Counted from the first letter of the stretch, positions 26,525-36,649 are shown. The stretch is DNA of 39,185 bases from JALYXS01 sp051003795 (GCA_051003795.1 JBPCKZ010000013.1:1-39185), one strand, 5' to 3'. The notes: generated by a model not told the origin, from the sequence alone. Numbers and translations: made by a program.

Positions 26525-27727
26525 GTGAGAAAGTCGCCGCTGCTTCCCATCTTTCTCATTGTGCTGGTCGATATCCTGGGCCTCACGATTATTCTGCCGC
26601 TGCTTCCGTTTTACGCCGAAAAATTGGGCGCTTCGGCGACCGTCGTGGGCCTGCTGATCTCGTCCTACGCGGCGTGCCAATTGATTGCGGGACCGATTCT
26701 GGGCCGGATTTCCGACCATGTCGGCCGCCGCCCCGTACTAATCGTCAGCCAGATGGGCACGTTCGTGGGCTTCTTGATCCTGGCCGGAGCGAACGTTTTA
26801 TGGGTGGTGTTCCTATCGCGCATCATCGATGGATTAACCGCCGGAAATTTGTCGCTGGCGCAAGCGTACATCGCGGACGTGACCGCGCCCAAGGATCGCG
26901 CGAAATCGTTCGGAGTGATCGGGATCGCATTTGGAATCGGATTCCTGATTGGCCCCGCGATCTCGGGATTCCTGTCGCAGTATGGCTACGCGTATCCGAT
27001 TCTGGCCGCCGCCGCGCTTTCCGTCACTAGCATCCTGTGCACGTTTTTTCTCCTTCCCGCCGTGGCGCCAACTCCGCCTGGAGAAGAAGTGGATGCGGAA
27101 GCTTTGCCCGCCCCGGCCGGCGCGCGCCTCGGGATTCTCGATTGGAAAGGGTACGTGGAATATTTCCGGCGGCCCGGTTTAAGCGGTCTGCTCTGGCAAT
27201 TTTTCCTGTTCGCGTTTTCGTTCGCGACCTTCGTTAGCGGCTTCGCCTTGTTCGCGCAGCGCCGCTTCACCTTCGATGGCCAGCCGTGGGGGCCAAAACA
27301 GATCGGCTACGTGTTCGCGTACGTCGGGTTTCTGGGCATTATTCTGCAAGGCGGATTGATTGGCAGGCTGGTGAAGCGTTTCGGCGAGCGCCGCCTGGTG
27401 TGGAGCGGATTTCTCGCCGCGACCATCGGCTTCGGCCTGCTCGGCTTCACGTACCATCTGCCAGCGCTGCTCGCCATCAGCGCGATTTCGTCGTATGGCA
27501 CTGGCGTGCTCCGCCCCGCGCTGACGAGCCTGATTACGCAACAAGCGGGCCGCCGCGAACAGGGCGTGGTCCTGGGGCTGACGCAATCCCTGACTTCCGT
27601 TTCGCAGATTATCGCGCCCATAATTGCGGGCATGCTGATCGACCGCGAACTGCTGGCGGCCTGGGCGCTAGTTGCGGCGGGCACCACGTTTACCGGGTTT
27701 ACCGTGAGTAAGTTCCGCCGGACGTAA
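26525..27727 (+). CDS. MFS transporter, TetA-like drug:H+ antiporter type
   Basis: The 400-residue protein has about 12 hydrophobic segments. Between helices 2 and 3 it has the MFS signature GRISDHVGRRPVLIVSQMGT; an antiporter-type glycine/proline pattern (GIGFLIGPAISGFLSQYGY) lies in helix 5. The start is GTG 26525, as no ATG lies near in frame and the next residues (RKSPLLPIFLIVLVDILGLT) are the usual start of helix 1. The sequence is nearest to the TetA/bicyclomycin-type multidrug group, but a substrate cannot be named. It lies 59 bases after the orphan gene, behind a hairpin, and its 3' end overlaps the convergent cytochrome gene by 29 bases. Confidence 0.88.
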   Translation: MRKSPLLPIFLIVLVDILGLTIILPLLPFYAEKLGASATVVGLLISSYAACQLIAGPILGRISDHVGRRPVLIVSQMGTFVGFLILAGANVLWVVFLSRIIDGLTAGNLSLAQAYIADVTAPKDRAKSFGVIGIAFGIGFLIGPAISGFLSQYGYAYPILAAAALSVTSILCTFFLLPAVAPTPPGEEVDAEALPAPAGARLGILDWKGYVEYFRRPGLSGLLWQFFLFAFSFATFVSGFALFAQRRFTFDGQPWGPKQIGYVFAYVGFLGIILQGGLIGRLVKRFGERRLVWSGFLAATIGFGLLGFTYHLPALLAISAISSYGTGVLRPALTSLITQQAGRREQGVVLGLTQSLTSVSQIIAPIIAGMLIDRELLAAWALVAAGTTFTGFTVSKFRRT

Positions 27728-28004
27728 GGGGCGGTTTCGCGGGTGGCTTGTCGTCGCCGCATTCGGAGACCAGATAGTCGAGCAGGTCTTCGCGATCTCT
27801 TATCGATGCACCCCAGCGAACCATCTTGTCCAGCTCTTTTCCCCAAGCCGCGCGCGATAAACGCTGCATGTGCGTGATCCGGGCGCTGTGACAGGCGAGG
27901 CAGCTCCGCTGCTCTTCCGCTTTCCCGCGCTCGATCGCGTCGTTAGTCGCGGCGAACACGGAGACTACGGTGAAAATTCCGGCTAGTATCGTGAACTTAA
28001 ACAT
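27699..28004 (-). CDS. Small exported c-type cytochrome, likely partner of the sulfite oxidase
   Basis: From ATG 28004 the protein has 101 residues: a signal peptide (MFKFTILAGIFTVVSVFAAT), then one haem-binding site CLACH (residues 35-39) and a short helical domain (REDLLDYLVSECGDD). M46 or M61 could be the second iron ligand. The gene overlaps the sulfite oxidase gene by 8 bases and follows it, like the SorA-SorB pair, in which a monohaem cytochrome takes electrons from the molybdenum subunit. A longer frame in the same phase starts at 28271 inside the oxidase gene but has no signal peptide, so I rejected that start. The 3' end overlaps the MFS gene. Confidence 0.85.
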   Translation of the reverse strand: MFKFTILAGIFTVVSVFAATNDAIERGKAEEQRSCLACHSARITHMQRLSRAAWGKELDKMVRWGASIRDREDLLDYLVSECGDDKPPAKPPLTSGGTYSR

Positions 28005-29136
28005 GTTCCACCAGAATCCCAATCCTATCCACGGCATTCCAGGCGTATCCGGACGGATTCCACACCGCCACGAACGGCTGGACCCTCCCCGCCGAATCGG
28101 TGGCGCGGGAAAGCACGGTGTAATAGCCCCGCTTCTTCGGCTGCCATGAAAAATTCCATAAGCGCCAGGCAAAGGGCAGATTTTCCCGCGAGAGGCCGGC
28201 GGCCGCCCAATGCATGCCGCCGTCGGTCGAGACTTCGACGCGCTCGACCTTCTCTTCGCCCGCCCAGGCAATGCCGCTGATGTTCACCGGACCCGCGGCC
28301 GCTGTGCTTTGATCGACGGGGTCCATGATGATGGACTTTACCGCCATCCCCTGAATCATGTCGAGCTCATCGGGCTTAACGGGCGTGCCGGGCGGAAGAT
28401 CATATCTTGGGAATCGATAAGCCGGATTCATGAAAAATCCGGTGTTGGGCGTTTCGGAAACCGTGATGCGCCGCACCCATTTTAGCCAGCACGCGCCCAC
28501 CCAGCCCGGCACAATCAGCCTGCACGGGAAACCGTGAAAATCGGGTAGGGCTTCTCCATTCATCCGGAGAGCGAGCAGCGTCGCGGGGTGCAGCATCTTT
28601 TTCATGGGGAACGAGCGCACGAAATCGGGCGTGGAGAGGACGCCCTCGTCCGCTCCGTCGAACTCGACGAAGGCAGCGTCCGGCTGGAAACCCGCAAGCT
28701 TCAAAACATCGGAAAGACGGGGACCTCGCCAGGAAGCATTTCCGATCGCCCCGCGCATCCATTGCGATCCCGGGACGCGCGGCCGGAAGAACGCTCGGCC
28801 GTTGCCGGCGCATTCCATGGTTGCCGGCACTTCGAATTGCGGCAATTTGCGGAGATCGTCCAAATTGAGCGTCAGCGGCTTCGATACCTTGCCGTTTACG
28901 GTTAAACGGTACGATTCGCCATTCACTTTCGGACGCGGAAGGTGCTGCCTTACGTAAAAGGCGTCGTTGGGCGTTAGCCAGGAGCGAAAATATTCAGGAG
29001 GCGTTTCCAGATCTTCCGGCCGATCGTTATGCAAAAGCATCGGCTTCTTGCCGGGAACGGTTACGGAATCGTCGCCGCGTAGCGCGGTTGCGGCCAGGAC
29101 TGCCGCCATAGCCTGTCTGCGTGTCACGCCGTTCAT
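27997..29136 (-). CDS. Molybdopterin-dependent sulfite oxidase/dehydrogenase (SorA-like), Tat-exported
   Basis: The 379-residue protein has a short twin-arginine-like signal (GVTRRQAMAAVLAATAL). The oxidoreductase molybdopterin-binding domain fills about residues 60-260; C109 in ATMECAGNGR is the expected molybdenum ligand. FHGFPCRLIVPGWVGACWLK is another typical cofactor-binding stretch. The C-terminal part (VNISGIAWAGEEKVERVEVS, WRLWNFSWQPKKRGYYTVLS) matches the sulfite oxidase dimerisation domain, which separates it from the shorter MsrP/YedY type. It would oxidise sulfite to sulfate in the periplasm and pass electrons to the cytochrome encoded next. The gene starts 12 bases after the receptor gene stop and is probably co-transcribed with it. 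Confidence 0.9.
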   Translation of the reverse strand: MNGVTRRQAMAAVLAATALRGDDSVTVPGKKPMLLHNDRPEDLETPPEYFRSWLTPNDAFYVRQHLPRPKVNGESYRLTVNGKVSKPLTLNLDDLRKLPQFEVPATMECAGNGRAFFRPRVPGSQWMRGAIGNASWRGPRLSDVLKLAGFQPDAAFVEFDGADEGVLSTPDFVRSFPMKKMLHPATLLALRMNGEALPDFHGFPCRLIVPGWVGACWLKWVRRITVSETPNTGFFMNPAYRFPRYDLPPGTPVKPDELDMIQGMAVKSIIMDPVDQSTAAAGPVNISGIAWAGEEKVERVEVSTDGGMHWAAAGLSRENLPFAWRLWNFSWQPKKRGYYTVLSRATDSAGRVQPFVAVWNPSGYAWNAVDRIGILVEHV

Positions 29137-29148
29137 AAACTGCCCACG

Positions 29149-32100
29149 TTACCAGATTACGCGGGCGCCAATTTGCAAGCGGCGCGCATTGGTTCCATCC
29201 GGAAATCCGCCCGTGGCGGTGCCTTGCGCATAGCCTGCGGCGGGGTTGAGAACCGGCACGCCGGCGACCACCGTTTCGATATACTCGCGCTGCGAAACCG
29301 ACGTGAAGTACCGGTGATTGAAAACGTTGAACGCGTCGAAGGTGAACATGGCGCTTACGCGCTCGGTAATCGGGAAAAGCTTTGTGATTCGCGCGTCGAT
29401 TCTTTCCACTGGGGCGACTTGCAAGCTGCCGATCGGCTGAAACGGAATGCGGTTGTACAATCCGCCTTGGCCGTATCCATTCAAACTGGCGGTGTTCGCG
29501 GCCGTGAATGGGGCCGGTGCCGGAGCCGACGATATCTGGACCGTGGGAGTCACTTCGGGGGGCGAGGAGAACGATCCCAAAACGGAGAGTTCCCAGCTAT
29601 TTACCAGATATCGGGAAAGCGCGCTCGCGCTCCGGAGGAACACGGGTTTCCAGACTACGCTTACTCCCGCGCGCTGCCGGAGATCTAAAGCGGACGTACC
29701 CTTTTCATTCCGATAATCCCCCGGAATGTAACTCTGCGGACCGCCGCTGGCGAAGATATTGGGACTGCCCGCGCCGCCCTGTCCCTCGTCGATGGCGTGC
29801 GACCACGTATAGGAAACCGAGCCGGTCACATTGTGAGCCATGCGCTTATTCAGCTGCACTACAAGACCGTTGTACCAGCTATTCAAGCCGGCATCCACAA
29901 TGTTCATGCGAGCATACCGCGGATCCACCCTGTTCTGGCGCACGTAAACCGGCGTCGAGTAAGATGCCGCCTGGGCGCCACTCGCATCGTTGATTCGGTA
30001 AGTAATGACTGGACCGGGCGCGCCGATATTGATGTCATTCACCGAAGTGAGGTGCAAGCCGCGGCTCCAGATATAATTTACCGTCAGTCCCAGATCGCCG
30101 GTTAGCTGCCGTTCGATCGCGATATCCGCCTGCTGTGTATAGGGCGAGCGGAAATCCTTGGAGGCGATGTTTAGGCTGACCGAACCGGGTGCCGGATTGA
30201 ACCCCACGCCGGAACTAGGCAGAACGCTGGGAAATGCGGGCCCGGCGGCTTTATCCCCGGCGTTGCTGGCATTGAGTGTAATCGATTTTTGATACAGCCC
30301 GTTACCAAGGATAAGGGTGTTGAGCAAGCCGCCCGGATAGCGGCCGTAAAAAATACCATAGCCGGCGCGAACGACGGTCTTGCTTTGATCGTCGAGCGCG
30401 TATGCGAATCCTATGCGCGGCGCCAACTCCTTGTTATAAGTGGGGATGCGGCCGCTGGCCGGATAGTCCGGATTGGTTACCGTCGGTTGGGGCAAGTCCG
30501 AATAATCGTATCTGAGTCCCAGGTTGAGAGTCAGGCGGGGAGTCACCTTATACTGATCTTGCACGAAGAATCCGTAATCTTTAATAAATAAATCCACGAC
30601 CGGATTACCCACGGTCTGAGTGAAGGTCAACCAGTCCTTGGAGCCGGTCGTGTTACCCGTCAAATCCTGCGCGAGCGCCGTGAAACTGGGGAAGAGATAA
30701 GTTCCGGTCCGGTTGAACAAAAGGTTGGTATAGTCTTCCGTCCGCAAGATGTCGAACCCAACCTTAACCGTGTGCTTGCCCCGGATCCACGTGAGTGTGT
30801 CCGCGAACTCGTAACGGTTCTCGCTGGGGTTTGTACGCGGATAATCCGTAACCGTTCCCAGATTGCTCTGTCCCGTGATGTTGATTCCCAGAAATCCGAT
30901 TCCGGGGATGCCCAGCGCATCGTTGGGATAATCGAACTGTTTGTCGGCGAACCAGCCGAAGCGGAATTCGTTCACCATGGTTGGAGTCGGGATGGCCGTC
31001 CAGGCGAATCTGCCGTACTTCGAACGAACCGAAGAATTCGCGTCGTTGCCCACTCCCTGGGCGTTATTCAGGATGCCCGCGCTCTGCAACCCGTTTGGCG
31101 AAACCCATCGCAGCACATTCAAGCTGACGCTGAACGAATTGCGCTCCGAGGGCCGCCAATCGATTTTGCCAAAGCCGAGGTCCTGATTCGTGGTGCGGGG
31201 AATCGTTTGAAATTGCCGCCCGAGAAAGGCGATCGCGGCGCTGCATTGAGCAGGAGTGGCCGGTGAGCCGCACGTGCCATTGAACACGCCGCTCGAATTG
31301 AAAAGCGGATTTCCCGGCGCGGTGATATTGGCGATCAGAGGAAAATCCCGCCGCAACGCTTCGTAATTGAAGAAGTAAAATAACTTGTCTTTTATGATTT
31401 TGCCGCCCGCGCTGGCGCCCACCTGGTAACGGGTCTCCGTGGGAACGATCGTGGCGAACGTGTCTTTGGCGTTGAAGTCCTGGTTCCGGAAAAACCAGTA
31501 TCCGGTTCCGTGGAAATCGTTACTGCCGCTGCGCGTTACGGTGTTGACCACGCCGCCGATCGCGTGTCCGAATTCCGCCGAATAATTATTCGATACAACC
31601 TGGAACTCCTGCACGGCGTCCTGCGAAATCTGCGACGTGATGCGCGTTCTGCCGGCATTCTCGTTGTAGTACTGCTCGGTGGTATCGTTGCCGTCGGTCA
31701 GAAAAGCATTTCCACCCGCGATGCCGCGGAACGAAACCAAGCCGAATGTGCCGTCGGGCACCACGGCCGGCGCGAGCAAAACGAAAGAGTCCACGCGGCG
31801 CCCGTTGATCGGCAGGTCTTGTATCTGCGTGGCGCCCACAACCATCGAAACGTCCGTCTTGGTCGAATCGACAATGGGCGCGGTCGATTGCACGTCAATC
31901 TGAGTGGCGGTTCCGGCGACGTTGAGCGCGATATCGAGACCCACGTTTTGGCCAACCAGAACCTGTATGTCTTTCAGCTCATAAGTGGCAAAGCCCGGTT
32001 TCGTGACGGTGACAATATACCCGGTCGAAGGCACCAGCGATAAGGCTGCAAACACGCCCGCGTCCGTAGTGTTCAACGTGCGTTTGATGCCTTTGGCTTC

Positions 32101-32253
32101 GTTCTCGACCGCAACCTGCGCGCCCGGCACATTCGAGCCGGAAGCGTCGCGCACGGTTCCGGTGATCGCCCCCAACCCGGCAACCGATTGCGCGAACGCA
32201 CCCGCCGCGCAAAACAAGGCGCAGCATGCCGCTGTATTTATTCGTTTCAACAT
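29149..32253 (-). CDS. Oar-like TonB-dependent outer-membrane receptor with carboxypeptidase-regulatory domain
   Basis: The 1034-residue protein has a signal peptide (LKRINTAACCALFCAAGAFA), then a carboxypeptidase-regulatory domain (GAITGTVRDASGSNVPGAQV, about residues 27-110). The plug region reads VSFRGIAGGNAFLTDGNDTT and EFGHAIGGVVNTVTRSGSND, followed by a long beta-barrel ending in W (LQIGARVIW). It is a second, clearly diverged copy of the receptor type at 13848-17354. AGAGGA stands before the ATG. Only 67 bases separate it from the RND pump gene, and 12 from the sulfite oxidase gene, so it may belong to one long transcript. The substrate is unknown. Confidence 0.9.
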   Translation of the reverse strand: MLKRINTAACCALFCAAGAFAQSVAGLGAITGTVRDASGSNVPGAQVAVENEAKGIKRTLNTTDAGVFAALSLVPSTGYIVTVTKPGFATYELKDIQVLVGQNVGLDIALNVAGTATQIDVQSTAPIVDSTKTDVSMVVGATQIQDLPINGRRVDSFVLLAPAVVPDGTFGLVSFRGIAGGNAFLTDGNDTTEQYYNENAGRTRITSQISQDAVQEFQVVSNNYSAEFGHAIGGVVNTVTRSGSNDFHGTGYWFFRNQDFNAKDTFATIVPTETRYQVGASAGGKIIKDKLFYFFNYEALRRDFPLIANITAPGNPLFNSSGVFNGTCGSPATPAQCSAAIAFLGRQFQTIPRTTNQDLGFGKIDWRPSERNSFSVSLNVLRWVSPNGLQSAGILNNAQGVGNDANSSVRSKYGRFAWTAIPTPTMVNEFRFGWFADKQFDYPNDALGIPGIGFLGINITGQSNLGTVTDYPRTNPSENRYEFADTLTWIRGKHTVKVGFDILRTEDYTNLLFNRTGTYLFPSFTALAQDLTGNTTGSKDWLTFTQTVGNPVVDLFIKDYGFFVQDQYKVTPRLTLNLGLRYDYSDLPQPTVTNPDYPASGRIPTYNKELAPRIGFAYALDDQSKTVVRAGYGIFYGRYPGGLLNTLILGNGLYQKSITLNASNAGDKAAGPAFPSVLPSSGVGFNPAPGSVSLNIASKDFRSPYTQQADIAIERQLTGDLGLTVNYIWSRGLHLTSVNDINIGAPGPVITYRINDASGAQAASYSTPVYVRQNRVDPRYARMNIVDAGLNSWYNGLVVQLNKRMAHNVTGSVSYTWSHAIDEGQGGAGSPNIFASGGPQSYIPGDYRNEKGTSALDLRQRAGVSVVWKPVFLRSASALSRYLVNSWELSVLGSFSSPPEVTPTVQISSAPAPAPFTAANTASLNGYGQGGLYNRIPFQPIGSLQVAPVERIDARITKLFPITERVSAMFTFDAFNVFNHRYFTSVSQREYIETVVAGVPVLNPAAGYAQGTATGGFPDGTNARRLQIGARVIW

Positions 32254-32320
32254 AGGTATCCTCTAAAAAATCCCTTTCGTTATGGTATCAGCGCTTTGTT
32301 ACAACTAAATGAGGACGGAC

Positions 32321-35300
32321 CTACGCTTCCACCAATTCCCGGGCCGGTTTCACCGTCTTCCGGCCGCCCCGCAGCCAGCCCTGGAGCCGCTCCATATACA
32401 GGTAAATCACGGGCGTAATATACAGAGTAAGGAACTGGGACACAACCAATCCGCCCACCACCGCGAGTCCGAGCGGCTGGCGCGCGTCGCCCCCTTCGCC
32501 GTATCCGAGCGCGATGGGGAGCGTTCCGAACAGCGCGGCGACCGTCGTCATCATGATCGGGCGGAAGCGCAGGATGCAACCCGAATAGATCGCTTCGGCG
32601 GGCGCCTTCCCATCCAAGCGCTGTGCCTCAAGCGCAAAATCGATCATCATGATCGCGTTCTTCTTCACCACGCCGAAAAGCATGATGAGCCCGACGAACG
32701 CGAACAGGTCGATCTCCTTGTGAAACAGCTTCAGCGTGAAGAGCGCGCCGAATACCGCCGAGGGCAAGCCCGAAAGAATGGTGATCGGGTGAATGAAGCT
32801 TTCATACAAAATTCCCAGCACGATGTAGATCACCAGAATCGCGACAACCAGCAAAATCGTCAAGCCCTGGAAGGATTGCTGAAATTCCTTGACGGTGCCT
32901 TGGAAGCTGATGCCGAGAGTCGCGGGCGCGTGCAGGTCGCGCACCACCTTGTTCACGCGGTCGGCCGCTTCGCCCAGCGAAAATCCGGGCGCGAGATTGA
33001 ACGATACGGTCACGGCCGGAAGCTGCCCGAAGTGATTGATGCTGAGCGGCCCCACATCCTTTTTAACCTTCATCACCGAAGCGAGCGGAATCAACGGGCC
33101 TTGCGTGGAACGCACGTACAGCTTCGACAAGGCGTCCGGATTGCGTTGAAATTGCGGCTCCACTTCAACGATTACCGCGTACTGATTCGACGGCGTGAAG
33201 ATCGTTGAGACTTGCCGGCTGCCGTACGCGGTGTAGAGCGCCGTCTGAATCTGTTCGGGCGTCACGCCCAGCGAGAGCGCACGATCGCGGTCGATATCCA
33301 CGATTAACTGCGGGCTGCTGATCTGCAAATCCGTATTGACGTCGAGAAATCCCGGCAGCGTGCGCATCTTGTCCATCAACGGATTCACCCACCGATAGAT
33401 CTCCTTCAAATTCGCGCTCTGCAGCGTCATGGAATACACGCTGGTGGTGAACTGGCCGCTAATCGTGATGGGGGGCGGGTTCTGCAAGAACGTGAACATG
33501 CCGGGAACCGTTGCAAGTTTCGGACGCAGCTCCGCCATTACATGATCCACGTCGAGCGCCCGTTCGGAGCGGGGCTTCAACGTCATGAAGATAAATCCCT
33601 GATTGCCTTCGGGCAGGAACGCGCCGGCGCCTTGCACGTTTGGATCGGCTTGAACGATATTCGCGATCGCGTGCTGGTGTTTTGCCATCGATTCGAACGA
33701 GATGTCCTGGCTCGCCATGGTGACGCCGAAAACGAAGCCGCTATCTTGGCTGGGAATGAATCCCGTCGGCATCGTGACAAATAAGTAGACGGTTCCCGCC
33801 AGCAGCCCCAACGCAAATACAATAGTTGCGAATTGATGCCTCAGTACTTTCTTCAACGTATAGTCGTAGGCTCCGGCCATGCCGTTGAACGCGGATTCGA
33901 GCGTCCGGTAAAGGCGTCCGTGGCGCGCGTCGCGGTCATACCGGAGAAACCGGCTGCCCAGCATCGGAGTAAAAGTCAGCGAGACGAAACCGGAGATCAG
34001 AATCGCGACCGTGATCGTGACCGAAAACTCGTGCAGCAAGCGGCCCACGATACCGCCCATGAATAGCACGGGGATGAAGACGGCGACCAGCGAGATGGTC
34101 ATCGAGATAATGGTGAAGCCGATTTCGCGCGATGCCAGCAGCGCCGCTTCCATGCGCGATTTGCCCAACTCCATGTAGCGCATGATGTTTTCGAGCATCA
34201 CGATCGCGTCGTCCACCACGAAGCCCACCGATAGCGTCAAGGCCATGAGGGAAAGGTTGTTTAGACTGTAGCCCAGCAGATACATCACGGCGAACGTGCC
34301 GATTATCGACAGCGGCACCGCGGCGCCGGGAATCAGCGTCGCGGAAAGATTCCGCAGGAACAGGAAGATGACCATCACGACCAGACAGACGGTCAGCAGC
34401 AGCGTGAATTTCACGTCGTTGATCGATCCGCGAATGGATTGCGAGGCGTCGAAGGCGATCGAAAGCTTAACCGCGGGCGGGATTTCCCGCCGGAAGACAG
34501 GTAGCAGCTTCTCGATGTTGTCGGCCACCTGCACCGTGTTGGTTCCGGGCTGCCGCTCGACGGCAAGAATCACGCCGCGCACGCCATTGAACCAGGCGAT
34601 GGTCTTATCGTTCTCGACGCCGTCGATAACGTTCCCCAATTGATCCAATCGAATCGGCATGCCATCGCGCCAAGCCACGATGAGAGGCCGGTAGACGGCG
34701 GCGTTCATCAACTGTCCGCTGGACTGAACCGTGTAAGCGCGCTTTTCGCCATACAATTTGCCGGTGGGGAGATTGACATTGCTCTGTTGAATCGCGCGCT
34801 GCACTTCGTCGATGCCGATGCCTCGCGACGTCAGGGAATCGGGGTTCAACTGCACGCGAACGGCAAACTTCTGCGCGCCGAAAACTTGCACGCGCGATAC
34901 CCCGCTCGCCATCGAAATGCGCTGCGCGAGCAATGTTTCCGCGTACTCGTCGACGGTGTAGAGCGGCAGGGTCTCGGAAGTAAGGGCGAGATAGAGAATG
35001 GCCCGCTCGGCCGGGTTCACTTTTTGATAGGAAGGCGGATGCGGCATGTTCGCCGGAAGATTGCCGCCCGCTTTGGAAATAGCCGCCTGAATATCCTGCG
35101 CGGCGGCATCGATGTTGCGGCTCAACTCGAACTGAACCGTAATGCTGGTGCTCCCTTGGGAATTGGTGGAGCTCATCGACTGGATGCCGGCAATGGTCGA
35201 AAATTCGCGCTCGAGCGGAGTCGCGACGGACGATGCCATGGTTTCCGGATTCGCGCCAGGCAGCGCGGCATTCACCTGGATCGTGGGATAATCCACGCTC

Positions 35301-35413
35301 GGCAAAGCCGCCACCGGAAGCGCGCGATAGCCCACGATGCCAAATAGAAGGATCGCGAAGGTGACCAGCGCGGTCATGATCGGCCGCTCGATGAATATGC
35401 GCGAAAGGTTCAT
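32321..35413 (-). CDS. RND efflux pump inner-membrane transporter (MdtB/MdtC-AcrB type, HAE1)
   Basis: The 1030-residue RND transporter starts at ATG 35413 (MNLSRIFIERPIMTALVTFA), the family's normal opening; the frame is open to 35716, but that part overlaps the adaptor gene. Two repeated halves are seen, each with a first membrane helix, a large periplasmic loop and six further helices. The proton-relay region GFVVDDAIVMLENI in helix 4 contains the two aspartates. Substrate-pore sequence includes PSVDYPTIQVNAALPGANPE. The pump uses proton flow to move compounds out of the periplasm and needs the adaptor encoded 5 bases upstream plus an outer-membrane TolC-like channel, which is not in this window. 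Confidence 0.93.
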   Translation of the reverse strand: MNLSRIFIERPIMTALVTFAILLFGIVGYRALPVAALPSVDYPTIQVNAALPGANPETMASSVATPLEREFSTIAGIQSMSSTNSQGSTSITVQFELSRNIDAAAQDIQAAISKAGGNLPANMPHPPSYQKVNPAERAILYLALTSETLPLYTVDEYAETLLAQRISMASGVSRVQVFGAQKFAVRVQLNPDSLTSRGIGIDEVQRAIQQSNVNLPTGKLYGEKRAYTVQSSGQLMNAAVYRPLIVAWRDGMPIRLDQLGNVIDGVENDKTIAWFNGVRGVILAVERQPGTNTVQVADNIEKLLPVFRREIPPAVKLSIAFDASQSIRGSINDVKFTLLLTVCLVVMVIFLFLRNLSATLIPGAAVPLSIIGTFAVMYLLGYSLNNLSLMALTLSVGFVVDDAIVMLENIMRYMELGKSRMEAALLASREIGFTIISMTISLVAVFIPVLFMGGIVGRLLHEFSVTITVAILISGFVSLTFTPMLGSRFLRYDRDARHGRLYRTLESAFNGMAGAYDYTLKKVLRHQFATIVFALGLLAGTVYLFVTMPTGFIPSQDSGFVFGVTMASQDISFESMAKHQHAIANIVQADPNVQGAGAFLPEGNQGFIFMTLKPRSERALDVDHVMAELRPKLATVPGMFTFLQNPPPITISGQFTTSVYSMTLQSANLKEIYRWVNPLMDKMRTLPGFLDVNTDLQISSPQLIVDIDRDRALSLGVTPEQIQTALYTAYGSRQVSTIFTPSNQYAVIVEVEPQFQRNPDALSKLYVRSTQGPLIPLASVMKVKKDVGPLSINHFGQLPAVTVSFNLAPGFSLGEAADRVNKVVRDLHAPATLGISFQGTVKEFQQSFQGLTILLVVAILVIYIVLGILYESFIHPITILSGLPSAVFGALFTLKLFHKEIDLFAFVGLIMLFGVVKKNAIMMIDFALEAQRLDGKAPAEAIYSGCILRFRPIMMTTVAALFGTLPIALGYGEGGDARQPLGLAVVGGLVVSQFLTLYITPVIYLYMERLQGWLRGGRKTVKPARELVEA

Positions 35414-35418
35414 AATCG

Positions 35419-36642
35419 CTACAAAGTTTGCGAATCGATTTTGCCGGCCGGAACCGGTTGAATGCGCGCTCCCGGGAACAGGCGCAGTTGGCCGTCCGTA
35501 ACGACGGTTTCGCCCGCCGCGATTCCATTCTGGACGACCGTATTGTTGCCGTGGCTGGCGCCGACGGTGACGATCCGGGGCTCGACCGTCTGATCGGCTT
35601 TGACGACGTAAATCATTTGCCCGCGCTGCCCGGCTTGCACGGCCTCGGCGGGAACGACGATAGCGTCCTTCTGCGTTTCGAGCGTGAGCGCCACGTTCAC
35701 GAACTGACCCGGCCACAGCAGGCTCTCTTTGTTATCGAACGTGGCTTTGAGGCGAATGGTGCCCGTGTTGGTGTCAACCGTGTTGTCGATGACGGTCAGA
35801 AGCCCGTGAGCGGCGCGGCCGGGATCGTCCTGCGGCGACGCCGTAACCGGCAACTTCCGCGCCGCGCTGTTGCGCCGGACCCCGGCGAGAAATTCCTCCG
35901 GAGCGCCGAAGCTTACGAAGATGGGAGTCAACTGGTTGATCACGACCAGCGGGGTGGCGCCGTTCGCCTGCACAAGATTGCCGGCATGCACCAGCAGATT
36001 CCCCGCCCTGCCCGCGACCGGTGAACGAATTTCGCAGTAGCTGAGATCGAGCTTGGCGCGATCCGCCGCGGCGCGGTCGCTTTCGAGCGAAGCGCGCGCG
36101 CTTTCGATTCCCGCTTGATCCGCGCGAATCGATTCCCGCAACGCCTCGGCGCTGGTGCGGAACTGGTCGTTCTGCGTTTTCGAGACGATGCCTTCTTTCG
36201 AGAGCTGCTCGTAACGGGTGGCGTCGGAGTCGGCGTTCTTCGATTGCGCGGTATCCCGGGCCACGTTGGCCTGCGCTTGGCGGAGCTGAGCCTGGTCGCG
36301 AGAAACGGCGGCTTCGGCCTGGCGCAGGGCCTGTTGGTATGGGCGCGGGTCGATTTCAAAAAGCAAATCGCCCTTGTTGACGTTCCCGCCTTCCGTAAAT
36401 TGGACGCGTATCAACTCGCCGGCAACCTGCGATTTCACCTGAATGATGGCGGACGCCTCAACCGTGCCCACGGCGCGGATCTCAATGGGAACGGATTCCG
36501 TCTTGGCCACGGCGACGCTGACGGGTACGGGCGGAGGAGCGCCCGCGGACTGCGCGGATTTCGGTGCATGGCAGCCGCTCGCGGTGAGGGCGAGCGAAAT
36601 CAGGGCGATTGTGGGACACGAACGGAAACACGTAGGGAACAC
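35419..36642 (-). CDS. RND efflux periplasmic adaptor (MdtA/AcrA-like lipoprotein)
   Basis: I set the start at GTG 36642, giving 407 residues. AAGGAG (36658-36653) lies ten bases upstream, and the protein then begins with a lipoprotein signal ending LTASGC (C24). The frame is open to 36987, but that part lies inside the upstream gene. The domain order is beta-barrel/lipoyl strand (VGTVEASAIIQVKSQVAGEL), a helical hairpin (about residues 95-200, heavy in Ala/Glu/Arg) and a second lipoyl half (YCEIRSPVAGRAGNLLVHAG). Beta-barrel and membrane-proximal domains follow (TGTIRLKATFDNKESLLWPG). It links the RND pump to an outer-membrane channel. Confidence 0.92.
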   Translation of the reverse strand: MFPTCFRSCPTIALISLALTASGCHAPKSAQSAGAPPPVPVSVAVAKTESVPIEIRAVGTVEASAIIQVKSQVAGELIRVQFTEGGNVNKGDLLFEIDPRPYQQALRQAEAAVSRDQAQLRQAQANVARDTAQSKNADSDATRYEQLSKEGIVSKTQNDQFRTSAEALRESIRADQAGIESARASLESDRAAADRAKLDLSYCEIRSPVAGRAGNLLVHAGNLVQANGATPLVVINQLTPIFVSFGAPEEFLAGVRRNSAARKLPVTASPQDDPGRAAHGLLTVIDNTVDTNTGTIRLKATFDNKESLLWPGQFVNVALTLETQKDAIVVPAEAVQAGQRGQMIYVVKADQTVEPRIVTVGASHGNNTVVQNGIAAGETVVTDGQLRLFPGARIQPVPAGKIDSQTL

Positions 36643-36649
36643 CGGCGAT

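Noticed and set aside
32309..33208. 299-codon plus-strand frame opposite the RND pump
   Set aside because: It is charged, low-complexity antisense sequence of a conserved transporter gene.
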